A DNA stretch of 64,000 bases from Streptomyces sp. ALI-76-A (GTDB taxonomy: Bacteria; Actinomycetota; Actinomycetes; Streptomycetales; Streptomycetaceae). The translations under genes and the position numbers were made by a program. Of the stretch, positions 1 through 8,332 are shown in pieces. The stretch spans positions 35,183-99,182 of the forward strand of contig NZ_JASVWB010000001.1 in the NCBI RefSeq assembly GCF_030287445.1, in the 5' to 3' direction. How positions within the stretch are numbered: the stretch's first letter is position 1; each line of letters opens with the position of its first letter. Below the pieces are notes generated by a model. The model was not told the DNA's origin. It saw only the letters and a program-made list of their open reading frames with translations, and ran no database searches.

Positions 1-224
1 GTCCGTTCTCAGCAGCCCCATCGACGGGGCATCATCCAATGCTGAGGCGAAAGCGTGATCATGCGTCCGAGCGTAGCAACAGAGCAACGTCGCAGCACGC
101 CACTTCCGGCCGGACGGCAGCCACTGCACAGAGACACCCCGGGCAGCGCTGGGCGAGGCAGGCATCACCCGGTACCCCGCACGACGAATTGCGCAGGGTT
201 AGAACACCGCCTCTTCACCAGTAA

Positions 225-620
225 GTGCGGGTCACCACCGAAGCCGTGATCAGCGCGGTCACCGGGTCGCTCACCGCGCCCCGCACACTGCTGCTGGGCC
301 GCTACGACCCGTCGGGCCGCCTGCGGTACGTCGGCCGCAGCACCACCCTGTCCGGGGCCGCCGGCCGCGCTGTGGCCGACAAGCTGGCCCCGCCGCGCAG
401 CGCGCACCCGTGGACGGGGCGGACGTTCTCGGCCGGCTGGGGAACGCAGCGCACCCTCGATACCGTCCTGGTGCAGCCCGAGGTCGTGATGGAAGTCGAC
501 GTCGACGTCGCCCGCGACAGCGCCGGACGGTGGCGGCACCCGGCCCGCCCGCACCTCATCCGCGGCGACGTCGACGTCCAGGAGGTGCCGCTGTTCGGCG
601 AAGGCAGCGCCCGGTCATGA
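225..620 (+). pseudogene. C-terminal fragment of an ATP-dependent DNA ligase
   Basis: The translation matches the C-terminal (OB-fold) part of the intact DNA ligase at 26074-27054. Both share the blocks APRTLLLGRYD, YVGR, HPWTG, FSAGWG and VDVARD in the same order and spacing. The nucleotidyl-transferase domain with the catalytic lysine is absent, and nothing upstream to position 1 encodes it, so this is a dead tail rather than a working ligase. Homology begins a few residues after the GTG at 225. The fragment suggests that a ligase locus like the one at 26 kb was duplicated and then truncated. Whether the missing half lies left of the window cannot be seen. Confidence 0.8.
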
Positions 621-621
621 G

Positions 622-875
622 TCAGGGCCGGGCCGTGGTCGGCTCCGTGGTCGGGCCGACCATGGCGGCCGCGGTGAGCTGCCGGCGCAGGTCAAAGAAC
701 AGCGCAGCCGTACGCCGGGCTGACCGGCATCCCGCGTCGTCTGCTCCGCCGTGACCGTCGCCCACTGGTGGGCGAGTAGCTGCTGGAAAGCGAGCGCAGT
801 GGCGTCTTCGGCGGCCGCGACGTCGACGACGAGCAGGCCCGGCTCGCTTACGTGCGTTTCGTGGATCGGGCCCAT
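622..875 (-). pseudogene. DUF6207-family protein, frameshifted
   Basis: Reading from ATG 875, the N-terminus (MGPIHETHVSEPGLLVVDVA, then WATVTAEQTTRD and GQPGVRLRC) matches the small DUF6207 family common in Streptomyces, whose function is unknown. After GVRLRC the expected FFDLRRQ continues in a neighbouring frame (FDLRRQLTAAAMVG, ending at 622). One missing T in a T-rich stretch near 690 would explain the switch. The gene is therefore either a recent pseudogene or a homopolymer sequencing error. In the unshifted frame translation runs on to 615. Confidence 0.65.
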
Positions 876-1137
876 GTACGGCACTACGCCCGGTCACCCC
901 GGGAGAGTTCCGCCGCTGCCGTGCCTTCACCCAACCGAGTGGCAGGCCGTCAGAGGCTGTCGCCGCCCCGTCGTGGGGGCGAGTTACACGTGGCTTGCAG
1001 GCGGCAGCGTCGGTTGGTGACACGCCCGCCGCCGATGTTGACTGCGACGCAGCTTCCGGGTCAGTCATAGCTGGCTCGGGGGCTGTTTCATTTTCCGGCT
1101 CTTGCGTGAGCGATGTGTTCGGGGCCTGCAGTGCCGG

Positions 1138-1770
1138 TCAGGTGAGGGCGGACGCGGGGAGGGGGATCTCCGGGTCGTCCGGGTGAGCTACGCGCCACAA
1201 GGTGCCGTCGAGCCAAATCGTGGGGCTGCCGTCGTCCTGTGTTGGCGCAGGGGCGAGCCGGACGCTCATCCACGTGCGAGGTGGGAGGGCGGGCAGGCCG
1301 AGACCGGTGATCTGCTCGGCGCCGTGAGAACCGGCGCCGCCCAACGAGCACACCCCGACGGGCGAGTCTGCGCCGCGCCTCCCGCACCCGCTTGACGCCG
1401 TCACTCTGCATGGTGACGGCGGAAAGATCCGCCGTGGTGATCGCAGTGAGCTGAGCCCGTAGAAACAATTCCTCGGTACGAGCCTGCCCCGATGACTTCG
1501 CGAAGATCGCTTCCACCGAGTCCGCGGGAAGCCGGCGCAGGCGTGCTCGGGCAGCGGCAGGTCACGGTGGATCCACTGGATCGCTTTGCGGCCCTGCGCG
1601 CTCAGCCCCCGTTTGCCGTCCCGGTTGGAGCCTGCTCGCATCAGGTCGGGCTCCACTCGTAGCAGCCCGAGACTCCACCGGGCACGGGCATCGTCGGCCT
1701 GCACGAACAGGCACAGGCCCCCCTGAAGCTCAGGTGGGAACATCCAGTTGTTGCCCTGGGCGAATTCATC
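1138..1770 (-). pseudogene. NaeI-type type II restriction endonuclease remnant (C-terminal half, frameshifted)
   Basis: The translation from about 1770 reads NNWMFPPEL, GGLCLFVQADD, WSLGLLRVEPDL, AGSNRDGKRGLS and RKAIQWIHRDLPLPE. As I recall the NaeI protein, this is the expected order of its C-terminal region. The next block, SVEAIFAKSSGQARTEELF through VKRVREARRRLA, lies in another frame (about 1516-1390). The ending LGGAGSHGAEQITGLGLPAL returns to the first frame, so at least two compensating indels are present. The N-terminal endonuclease domain is missing beyond 1770, and no methyltransferase is visible nearby. The gene is almost certainly non-functional. Confidence 0.72.
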
Positions 1771-2007
1771 ATGGTGCTCACGACCGGCGTCACGCTCGTG
1801 GCCCTGGGGCTGTCACCGGAATCTCTGGCTGCCGTGACCATCGCCCTCGCGGGCCTGTACTCGGCATGGCGCACCGGACGGCCGCCAACCGCGGCGCTTT
1901 CTGATACGGAAGGGGGCCGGGAAGGGACCCGAACCGCGAAGAGGCCCACGGAGGAAGGGGCGAAGCATCTCGAAGACGAGGCCACCCAGAAGGAGACCGC
2001 CAGGTAG
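1771..2007 (+). CDS. small putative membrane protein, unknown
   Basis: A 78-residue reading frame with one hydrophobic segment (about residues 1-32, LTTGVTLVALGL followed by LAAVTIALAGLYSAW) and a charged, Glu/Lys/Thr-rich tail. It starts with ATG right where the NaeI homology on the other strand stops. No clear ribosome-binding site precedes it. The one-helix-plus-polar-tail layout is common among small Streptomyces membrane proteins, but I cannot assign a family. It could be a chance open frame. Confidence 0.35.
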   Translation: MVLTTGVTLVALGLSPESLAAVTIALAGLYSAWRTGRPPTAALSDTEGGREGTRTAKRPTEEGAKHLEDEATQKETAR

Positions 2008-2203
2008 GTGACTCCCGGCCCGCAGACCCCAGAGTCAGCGCATGTGGCTTGGGCAACCACACCCAGCAGCCCGCAGAGGAACCTGCTGGGTGCGGCAACT
2101 GCCGGCCCAGCGCCGCCCTTCCGCGTGGTTCAAAGGTCCAACATGAGCGGGGCTGCCCGCCCACAAGAACGGGAAGCCCCACCTGTCTGCCTGCCTGCGC
2201 CGG

Positions 2204-2467
2204 TCAACCGGCCATGGCAGCCATGACCATCGCAACAGCAACACCGCACAGCAGCACCACAAGCGGCCATGCCAGCCGGCCGCGCCCGGTACGCCTGCGC
2301 CATAGCACCAGCCACAGCACACACGCCGCCACGAACACGACCGTCACACCGCTCAGCTCGCCCTCCCGCCACGCCATCCGCACGGCGTCAGGGTCAGCGC
2401 CCCATACAAGGAGCGCAACGAGGACGCCCAAGGTCAGCGCACACGCCGCTTCCAGCAGCCTGCTCAT
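2204..2467 (-). CDS. small multi-pass membrane protein, last gene of the peptide/ABC cassette
   Basis: An 87-residue protein starting MSRLLEAACALTLG with about three hydrophobic segments: residues 5-20, about 37-53 (VTVVFVAACVLWLVLW) and about 62-86. ATG 2467 is preceded at good spacing by a GAAGAAGGG ribosome site, which is why longer starts were not used. It begins 32 bases after the permease stop (2499) on the same strand, so it probably belongs to the same transcript. Its role is unknown. Small membrane proteins at the end of exported-peptide operons can provide self-immunity, but that is inference only. Confidence 0.6.
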   Translation of the reverse strand: MSRLLEAACALTLGVLVALLVWGADPDAVRMAWREGELSGVTVVFVAACVLWLVLWRRRTGRGRLAWPLVVLLCGVAVAMVMAAMAG

Positions 2468-2498
2468 GCGGGGCCCTTCTTCACAACGGGGCATCAGG

Positions 2499-4652
2499 TC
2501 AGTCCGCCGTCGGTACCCACTGGTCCGCTGCTCTGACGGCCGCGCGGGCGGCGAGGAGCCCGACGGCAATCGAGGTCACGGCGCAGACCGCGGCTGCAGC
2601 GCCCAAGAGGGGCCAGGACACGGTGCCTGCCTTGACCAACGCGATGAAGAACACCGCGTGCCAGGCGGTCACTACCGTGGTGACGACCGTAGCGATGAGC
2701 ATCGGGACGGTCAGGTGCCAGGTGGTCACGGAGCGGAAGACCCGGAGGTTGCCAGTAAGGACGGACAGGGGCGCAAGGACGTGCCGGACGCGGACGAACT
2801 CGGCCGCCGAGCTCACCGCTCCGGCTAGAAGGACGAAGAAGAGCCCTGTACCGCCGAAGAGGCGAATCCAATTCACCAGTCGTGCACGCTCAGTGGTTTC
2901 CCACACTCCGCCGAGCCCGTTCACCTGCACTGCAGGGGTGGGCAGCGTGTACGCGGCCTGTTTCACCGCCCAGAGGTGTCCCGGCTCCGGCGTGACAACC
3001 ACGAGCGTCTGAGTGCCGCCGGGTTTCACGGTGACCTGGGGCACCGGGGTGAAGGTGAGGTTGGTGCCGTACCACCGGCGCATTTCCTGGGCCTGGATGT
3101 TGCCGTGCGCCGCGTCGCCTTGACAGCCGATGTGCACAACGCGCAGATCGCGGCAGGTTCCCGCAATGCTGACCCGCGGGTCCTCCTGGTGACCCGGATC
3201 GTCCACGGTGTGGGTCAGAAGTGCTGTTCCGGGAGGCAGCGCGGCGCGGAAGCGGTCCGTCTCCGCGGCGGTCATTGCCGGCACGATGATCTCGGTCACG
3301 GTGTCCTTGACGCGCTCCTGAGTTGCGCGGACGGCCTGGGTCTGTTCTCCGAGGCGGCTGGTCCAAATCTGGATCTGCGTGAGGATCCCGACGCCGATCA
3401 CCATGGCCAGTGCCAGCCGGACGATGACGCCGGGATGCGCGTGCGTCCACCGTCCGCCGATCAGCCGGCCCGGGTGGCCCGCGCGTTTCCCGCTGTCCGC
3501 CAGCCGCGCACCCAGTCGGCGGGTGAGGACCGCTACGACGGAGGACAGGAACGCCCACATCGTCACCGTTCCGCAGCAGTAGATGGCCAACTGCGTGCCC
3601 CTGGGGGCGTACTGGCTCATCACCACGAGTCCGGCGCCGGCGCCGCATGCCACGAGCCGCCAGCGCGGTACTCGGGAGGCGGCGGACGCCGGACGGGTGG
3701 ACGTGCCGTCCGCGTGGACGCGGTGCGTCCCTACGACGATGGCCAGCACGAGCGCCAGCGCGCCCGCGGCTGTGGCTGCCGCTGCCGGCCACCGCTCCCA
3801 CAGATCACGGTGGTTGAGGAGGTAGCCGGTGGGCGGCAGCCGCAGATTCCACCGGGCGGCGATGGTGTACGGGACCAGCGCAAGGGCCGCGCCCAGTGCG
3901 GCTGGGAACACCGCCTCCCCGAGATTGACCACCGCCCGGTGCCACCACACACCGCCCAGCGCCTGCAGCAGCCCGCTGCGCCGGTCACGGGAGCGTGAGC
4001 CCACCCGCGCCGCCACCACAGCTAGCGCGAGCGCCGGCACACCCGCCAGTGCCCACAGCACGAGGAGGGTCGAGTTCAGCGGCCACTGGTAGCGCATCTC
4101 GCCTGTCGCGCCGCCCCTGCCGCCGAAGTCGGCGACCGGCAACCAATCGGCATGGTTCGAGGGCAGAGAGGCCACCCGAACATAGGCGATCCGCTCGGAG
4201 GGGGAAGCGAGACCGTCGGGTCGCACGGTGCCGGAGAACGTTCCGTACCGGGTCAGGATCCCCTCGGCCCGGCCCGTACGCACCAGTTCGGGGGAGAGAA
4301 GCACCTCGCCGGGCTCCGGCCAGCGCCGGACACCCGCGGGCACAGGGGCGTCCTCAGTCATCGGGTGGACGAAGACGACGGACACCGGGTTCCCGCCGAC
4401 GGAGTCCCCTCCCGGCCGGTACAGCAGCGGTGCGTCCTTGCCCTCGGCGAGCACCACGCCCCGCGCGTCCGACCGGGCCTCGCGCCCCTCGTAGGTGGCC
4501 ACCGTGCCCGTGGTCGCCACCGCGACGAAGGCCACGGTAGCGGTTGCCGCCAGCAGCACCCACCAGCGCAGACGGTCGCCTGGCGTGGCCCGGCCGGCGG
4601 TCAGGCCGATACGGAGAAGTGTGATGACCGTGCGCACCGTGCCCGCCCTCAC
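2499..4652 (-). CDS. ABC transporter permease, large FtsX/MacB-like
   Basis: A 717-residue integral membrane protein with about ten predicted transmembrane segments. One is near residues 30-50, followed by a roughly 145-residue extracytoplasmic domain. A block of helices covers about 195-300, two lie near 335-380, one is near 410, and the last three fall between about 610 and 705 after a second large external domain. This two-domain FtsX arrangement is typical of exporters that move peptides or act on envelope substrates. GTG 4652 overlaps the ATPase stop by four bases (GTGA), implying translational coupling and one complex with the ATPase. Substrate: probably the small secreted protein at 5425-5769 (inference from operon order). 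Confidence 0.85.
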   Translation of the reverse strand: MRAGTVRTVITLLRIGLTAGRATPGDRLRWWVLLAATATVAFVAVATTGTVATYEGREARSDARGVVLAEGKDAPLLYRPGGDSVGGNPVSVVFVHPMTEDAPVPAGVRRWPEPGEVLLSPELVRTGRAEGILTRYGTFSGTVRPDGLASPSERIAYVRVASLPSNHADWLPVADFGGRGGATGEMRYQWPLNSTLLVLWALAGVPALALAVVAARVGSRSRDRRSGLLQALGGVWWHRAVVNLGEAVFPAALGAALALVPYTIAARWNLRLPPTGYLLNHRDLWERWPAAAATAAGALALVLAIVVGTHRVHADGTSTRPASAASRVPRWRLVACGAGAGLVVMSQYAPRGTQLAIYCCGTVTMWAFLSSVVAVLTRRLGARLADSGKRAGHPGRLIGGRWTHAHPGVIVRLALAMVIGVGILTQIQIWTSRLGEQTQAVRATQERVKDTVTEIIVPAMTAAETDRFRAALPPGTALLTHTVDDPGHQEDPRVSIAGTCRDLRVVHIGCQGDAAHGNIQAQEMRRWYGTNLTFTPVPQVTVKPGGTQTLVVVTPEPGHLWAVKQAAYTLPTPAVQVNGLGGVWETTERARLVNWIRLFGGTGLFFVLLAGAVSSAAEFVRVRHVLAPLSVLTGNLRVFRSVTTWHLTVPMLIATVVTTVVTAWHAVFFIALVKAGTVSWPLLGAAAAVCAVTSIAVGLLAARAAVRAADQWVPTAD

Positions 4653-5332
4653 CGCGTACCCATCTCAGCCAGTAGCCCGGCACGGAGTTCGTGCCGGCGG
4701 TCGGCACGCTCGGCCACAGCCGGATCGTGGGTCACGACCAGCAGAGCGCAGCCGCGCTCGCGGGCACTGGCGTACAACAACTCCGCGACCGCGTCCTTGG
4801 CTTCGGGATCCAGCGCGCCTGTGGGCTCGTCGGCAAGAAGAACCTGCGGGTCGGTCATCAGGGCGCGGGCAACCGCGGTGCGCTGGCGTTCGCCCCCGGA
4901 GAGCTGACCGGTGGCAGTGGAGCTGGACGGAACACCCAGTTCGTTCAGTAGTTCAGCGGCTCGGCGGTAGGCGTCCCGGTGGCTTCCTCCGTCGAGCAGG
5001 ACGGGCAGTGCGACGTTCTCCACGGGACTAAGCTCGGGAAGAAGCTCCCCGAACTGGAAGACCATTCCCATGGTTCGGCGCCGTGCCTGGGCGAGGCGTG
5101 CGGATCGCAGAGCGGTCAGCTCCTGCCCACCCGCCACGATGGTCCCGGAGTGAGGTCTGACCAGGCCCAGCAAGCACATCAGCAGGGTGGACTTGCCCGA
5201 TCCACTGGGCCCGGTCACCGCCACGGACTCCCCGGGCTCGATGGTGAGATCCACGCGGTCCAGGAGAGTGCGGCCTCCGACCTGATAGCTCAGTCCGCAC
5301 ACGCGGAGTCCGACCGAATCGCTAGCTCTCAC
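4649..5332 (-). CDS. ABC transporter ATP-binding protein (MacB/LolD-like)
   Basis: A complete ABC ATPase of about 227 residues. It has Walker A TGPSGSGKST, Q-loop VFQFGEL, signature LSGGERQRTAVARAL, Walker B VLLADEPTGALDPE and the H-loop VVTHD. It belongs to the group that pairs with FtsX-type permeases, here the next gene, which overlaps by four bases. GTG 5332 is chosen because it has an AGG-type ribosome site and gives a normal N-terminus before GLRVCGLSYQVGG. The alternative ATG at 5389 sits inside the loop of a 15-bp hairpin. It energises export across the membrane and is the second gene of the cassette that begins with the secreted peptide. Confidence 0.85.
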   Translation of the reverse strand: MRASDSVGLRVCGLSYQVGGRTLLDRVDLTIEPGESVAVTGPSGSGKSTLLMCLLGLVRPHSGTIVAGGQELTALRSARLAQARRRTMGMVFQFGELLPELSPVENVALPVLLDGGSHRDAYRRAAELLNELGVPSSSTATGQLSGGERQRTAVARALMTDPQVLLADEPTGALDPEAKDAVAELLYASARERGCALLVVTHDPAVAERADRRHELRAGLLAEMGTR

Positions 5333-5371
5333 ACAGCACCTGATCTCATTGCGTTGCACGGCTGACGGGGG

Positions 5372-5404
5372 CGCCGCACCCACCCCCATGGGGCGGATGC
5401 GGCG
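5372..5404 (-). terminator. intercistronic hairpin between peptide gene and ABC genes
   Basis: On the minus strand a 15-base arm (5404-5390) pairs with 5386-5372 through 13 Watson-Crick and two G-T pairs, leaving a three-base loop. It lies 20 bases after the peptide stop and 40 bases before the ATPase GTG. There is no U-run, which is common for actinobacterial terminators. It probably acts as a partial terminator or an mRNA-stabilising hairpin that favours peptide over transporter expression. Confidence 0.6.
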
Positions 5405-5424
5405 GGAGTACGGCTGACTACAGG

Positions 5425-5769
5425 TCAGGAGGTGTAATACCAGCCTGAACAGGCATCCGGAGCCCAGTCGCGGGACTCGCACGCCCTGATCTCCTTGATG
5501 GTCGCTCCGTCTGCGGAGTAGGCAGTGGTGCCGACCCCGCTGTGGTTCCACAGAGTCCGGTAGTCGGAGTCGCCCGAGCGGTAGTACTGCGCCTTCACCG
5601 GGTCGCCGTCCTCCTGAGTGTCCTTGACGGCCACCTTTCCGGAGTCGCTGGCCGCAGGGGACCAGGCGGTGGCGCCAGCCTCAGAGATCGTGACGGCAAC
5701 GGCCGTACCCGTGGGGACCGCGAGCGCCAAACCGAGCATGGTGGTGGCCACGATTCTGGTTCTCTTCAT
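5425..5769 (-). CDS. small secreted peptide/protein, bacteriocin-like, first gene of the ABC cassette
   Basis: A 114-residue preprotein with a Sec-type signal sequence: MKRTR, a hydrophobic core TTMLGLALAVPTGTAVA, then a cleavage region near residues 24-34. The mature part is polar and aromatic-rich (YYRSGDSDYRTLW), has two cysteines (residues 97 and 107) that could form a disulfide, and ends SGWYYTS. ATG 5769 follows a GGAG site at seven bases. Upstream codons in the same frame show no protein-like character. The gene precedes an ABC ATPase and an FtsX-like permease, the layout of lactococcin-972-type bacteriocin loci and of other secreted-peptide exporters. I do not see a convincing lactococcin 972 signature, so antimicrobial function is an inference. 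Confidence 0.75.
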   Translation of the reverse strand: MKRTRIVATTMLGLALAVPTGTAVAVTISEAGATAWSPAASDSGKVAVKDTQEDGDPVKAQYYRSGDSDYRTLWNHSGVGTTAYSADGATIKEIRACESRDWAPDACSGWYYTS

Positions 5770-6523
5770 ACGTGTTTCTCCATATCCTTCGGGACCTCGG
5801 GTTAGCCGCACCCCAGAGTGACGCGAGTTCACCCTCAGTACATGACACGCCAAACACTCGTTCGATGGCAGCAGATCGTCAAGCGGTCGGCGTTCACATA
5901 CGGAACTCGATTGGCTTCTTTGATCACTAAGCGTTCTGGTACATGTTCGGAGGTGGGCGCGTTGGCGGAACATCCCGCAGTCACGCCAATCGATCGTCAC
6001 TCTGCGTATCATTGACCACATGTATGACATAGATCACATGGCTGTTCGTTCTTCTGCCGCTCTAGTGGACTTGGCCCACCCGGAGGGTCAAGTCCCCTGC
6101 CGTTGTGGGGTATTGCAAGGCTGAGTTGGTCTGCGGCCTGGGGGTAGATCTTGTCCATTCTGCCTTCGGGAAGGTATCGGCGGGGATGGTGCCTCTTGTC
6201 GTGGAGTAGCCGATCAACTGCCGGGCTTGTTGGTGGTGGCGAGTCGTTCGAAGGCGTCGAGGTTGGGTGCCTGCACGCCGCCACCTTCGAAGACCTCGTG
6301 GAGTTCAAGCAGAAGATGGGGGCCGCACCTTCGGGTCTCGCCTTCCCTCCGTACCAGTCGTCGAGGAACTGAGGCCGCACGGCTGACGATCGCGAAACCG
6401 AACGGATCGCCCGCCACGCGGACGCGGCGACGGTGGCGGCGACCGTGCGGACGCCCCGCCTGCTCGCCCAGCAGCGGCGCTGTTACGCCCGTTCCGAGCC
6501 GCTCCGAGTGGCGGTGCTCCTGG
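5770..6523 (+). other. region without a recognisable gene
   Basis: The first part (5770-5990) is less GC-rich than its surroundings and should hold the promoter of the minus-strand secreted-peptide gene. From about 6010 to 6500 short minus-strand frames contain stretches such as HLLLELHEVFEG and LDAFERLATTNKPG that could be a decayed coding region behind the coiled-coil gene at 6524-6979. I cannot assign them. Confidence 0.4.
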
Positions 6524-6979
6524 TCACAGACGGGTGGTGAACCGGCCGTCGGGCAGTTTCCGCAGCCAGCCGCGATCGACGAGTCTGACCAGCTTGCTGC
6601 GTAGCGGTTCCAGCTTCGCCCGCACGCCGACGTCCACCCCCACCACCTCGCCGACCTCGCGGGCCATAACTGGTCCAGCGGCCTGCCGCACGGCGTCGAT
6701 GATGCGCTGGTAGTCCCACGGGAGCGAGTCAACCTCCACACCCGGTTCGCGGTGCGGGATCAGCATCACTGCTCGTCCGGCCACCTGCCCGGGCATCGGC
6801 CCGGCCGAAGCGCGTTCCTCGGCGAGCTGCCCAGTCATCCGTTCAAGGACACGTTCAGCGACGGCGAGTTCGTCCCGCTCGGCCCGCACTTCCGCAAGCT
6901 GTTTGGCCAGCTGTTCTTCGAGTTCGTCCAGTTCCGCGCGACGCGCGATGATCCGTTCCAGCAGCTCGGGATCCAGCAT
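6524..6979 (-). CDS. coiled-coil plus winged-helix protein of a family common in Streptomyces
   Basis: A 151-residue protein. Residues 1-55 (LDPELLERIIARRAELDELE and following) form a charged coiled coil. The C-terminal half (PWDYQRIIDAVRQA, KLEPLRSKLVRLVDRGWL, LPDGRFT) resembles a small winged helix that replaces DNA-reading domains in related proteins. Near-identical small proteins are frequent in Streptomyces, often beside transposase genes. Here no transposase remains, only non-coding remnants downstream. The start at 6979 gives the usual MLDPELLERI N-terminus; a longer start at 7009 is possible. The molecular role is unknown, and DNA binding is inferred from the C-terminal fold. Confidence 0.65.
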   Translation of the reverse strand: MLDPELLERIIARRAELDELEEQLAKQLAEVRAERDELAVAERVLERMTGQLAEERASAGPMPGQVAGRAVMLIPHREPGVEVDSLPWDYQRIIDAVRQAAGPVMAREVGEVVGVDVGVRAKLEPLRSKLVRLVDRGWLRKLPDGRFTTRL

Positions 6980-7093
6980 GGACCGGATCGTAGAAGGCCG
7001 CCCGGTCACGGCGAGCGGGAACCGACAAGCTGGCCCCTGGAGAGGGAGATGGCGGTCCTCGAACTGACACGGATGCGCCCAGCGTCGCTCGAC

Positions 7094-7609
7094 TCAAAGC
7101 ACGCGCTGGTAGCGGAGCTCAGTGAGCGTGATCCCGTCGTAGACGTCGTCCTGAGCCGCACCGTCAGCCTGGTAGCCGGCCCGCTCGTAGAAGCGCTGGG
7201 CTCGTTGGTTGTCACACAAAACCCACAAAGCTGATGCCTCAAAGCCCTGGCCCTTCATCTGAGCATGAGCCTCACCCAGGAGGATCCGGCCGATGCCCTG
7301 GCCGGTCAGATCCGGCGAGATGTACAGGGCGTAGACCTCACCGACCCGTCCCACACCGGGCATCTCACTTCGACACGGCCCGAAGCAGATCCACCCCACC
7401 GGGCCACGGTCACCGAGCGCCACAAGGTCTCGTGACTTTCGTCCGGGTTGAGAAAACCACTGCCGCCGTTGACCGACATCACCTTCCACCGTCATGGCAT
7501 CCAAATACGTCTGGGGAACGATGCCGGCGTACGCCGCCTGCCATCCTCGGACTCGGATCGTCGAAACGGCCTCGATGTCGGCCGCATCCATCTCCCGCAC
7601 GTGCACCAT
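7094..7609 (-). CDS. GNAT-family N-acetyltransferase
   Basis: A 171-residue single-domain GCN5-related acetyltransferase of normal length. It begins VREMDAADIEAVSTIRVRGW, carries the acetyl-CoA binding motif A around LTGQGIGRILLGEA (Q-x-x-G-x-G/A loop), and ends with motif B elements LWVLCDNQRAQRFYERAGY. Such enzymes transfer an acetyl group from acetyl-CoA to a small-molecule amine or protein N-terminus. The substrate cannot be predicted. It stands alone, with a coiled-coil gene downstream on the same strand about 115 bases away. Confidence 0.85.
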   Translation of the reverse strand: MVHVREMDAADIEAVSTIRVRGWQAAYAGIVPQTYLDAMTVEGDVGQRRQWFSQPGRKSRDLVALGDRGPVGWICFGPCRSEMPGVGRVGEVYALYISPDLTGQGIGRILLGEAHAQMKGQGFEASALWVLCDNQRAQRFYERAGYQADGAAQDDVYDGITLTELRYQRVL

Positions 7610-7796
7610 CGCGCCACCGTAATGGCGCAGGTACCACAGAACGAACTGCTTTACCCCGCTGTTGGTACCGCCCCTAACGAGAGCGGCTCCTGACGAACGA
7701 TCTTCTCCGCGGACTGCCGCCCACGACCAGGGTGAGTCCCCCGAGCACGGGTCACACCAGCCCTTTGACCTGCGACTTCAAGTTGGCGGAGGCTCA

Positions 7797-7903
7797 GTGG
7801 CGTCCATCGTCATCCGGTGCGCACCTCGGTGGCGTCCACTCGGACAGCCCACCGAGTGGAACCCATCGGGTGGAGTCCACCGGGTGGAACCCACCGAGTG
7901 GGG
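7797..7903. repeat. 14-bp tandem repeat array (array 1)
   Basis: Consecutive units GTGGCGTCCACTCG (7829), a 13-base variant (7843), GTGGAACCCATCGG (7856), GTGGAGTCCACCGG (7870) and GTGGAACCCACCGA (7884). Each unit is close to a palindrome (GTGGA-N-TCCAC). The array is preceded by GTGGCGTCCATCGTCATCCG, a leader found again before the related array at 35958. It lies in a gene-free stretch (7610-8332). It looks like a binding array for a repeat-recognising protein or an iteron fragment. Confidence 0.75.
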
Positions 7904-8332
7904 GCGTGCGCGAAGCGCGGCCTCTTCGGAGGACCGCCCGGCGCGGACCATCGTGTCCTTGAGGATGGCGCCGGAGCGGGTCGAAAGGGTGCGCCCGGTG
8001 TGACGAAGGCCGTAGAGGCGGAACCCCGTCCCGGGAGACCGACGACCGCGCGAGCCCGACGCCGCTCCCGACCGAAGGAGGCGCACCGGAAGGCCGTGCC
8101 TCTCCGCCCTGCCCCTCGCCACGCAGCCGCAGGCTCAGCACGATGCCTGTCGCCGCCGGCAAACAGGTTCGAGGGCGGGCTTTTCTAGATCATCTGTGAC
8201 AGCGTCAGCGACCAGCCGCGATATCCGAGGAATACGAGGAACCAGAACCGGCCCAAAGCACGGCTGCGTCAACGCCCTACCGTACTTTCGGCCGGTATGC
8301 GACGTGTGCTTCGGCTTTCTAGCCTTGGCGGC

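Noticed and set aside
1771..2569. Partner methyltransferase for the NaeI remnant
   Set aside because: No methyltransferase motifs in any frame of the flanking sequence.
5425..5769. Firm assignment of the secreted protein as lactococcin 972
   Set aside because: Gene order fits, but I could not recognise a defining sequence signature; kept as bacteriocin-like only.
7797..7903. CRISPR or attachment-site interpretation of the 14-bp array
   Set aside because: No spacers between units, no integrase or tRNA gene nearby; the pattern is that of a tandem protein-binding array.
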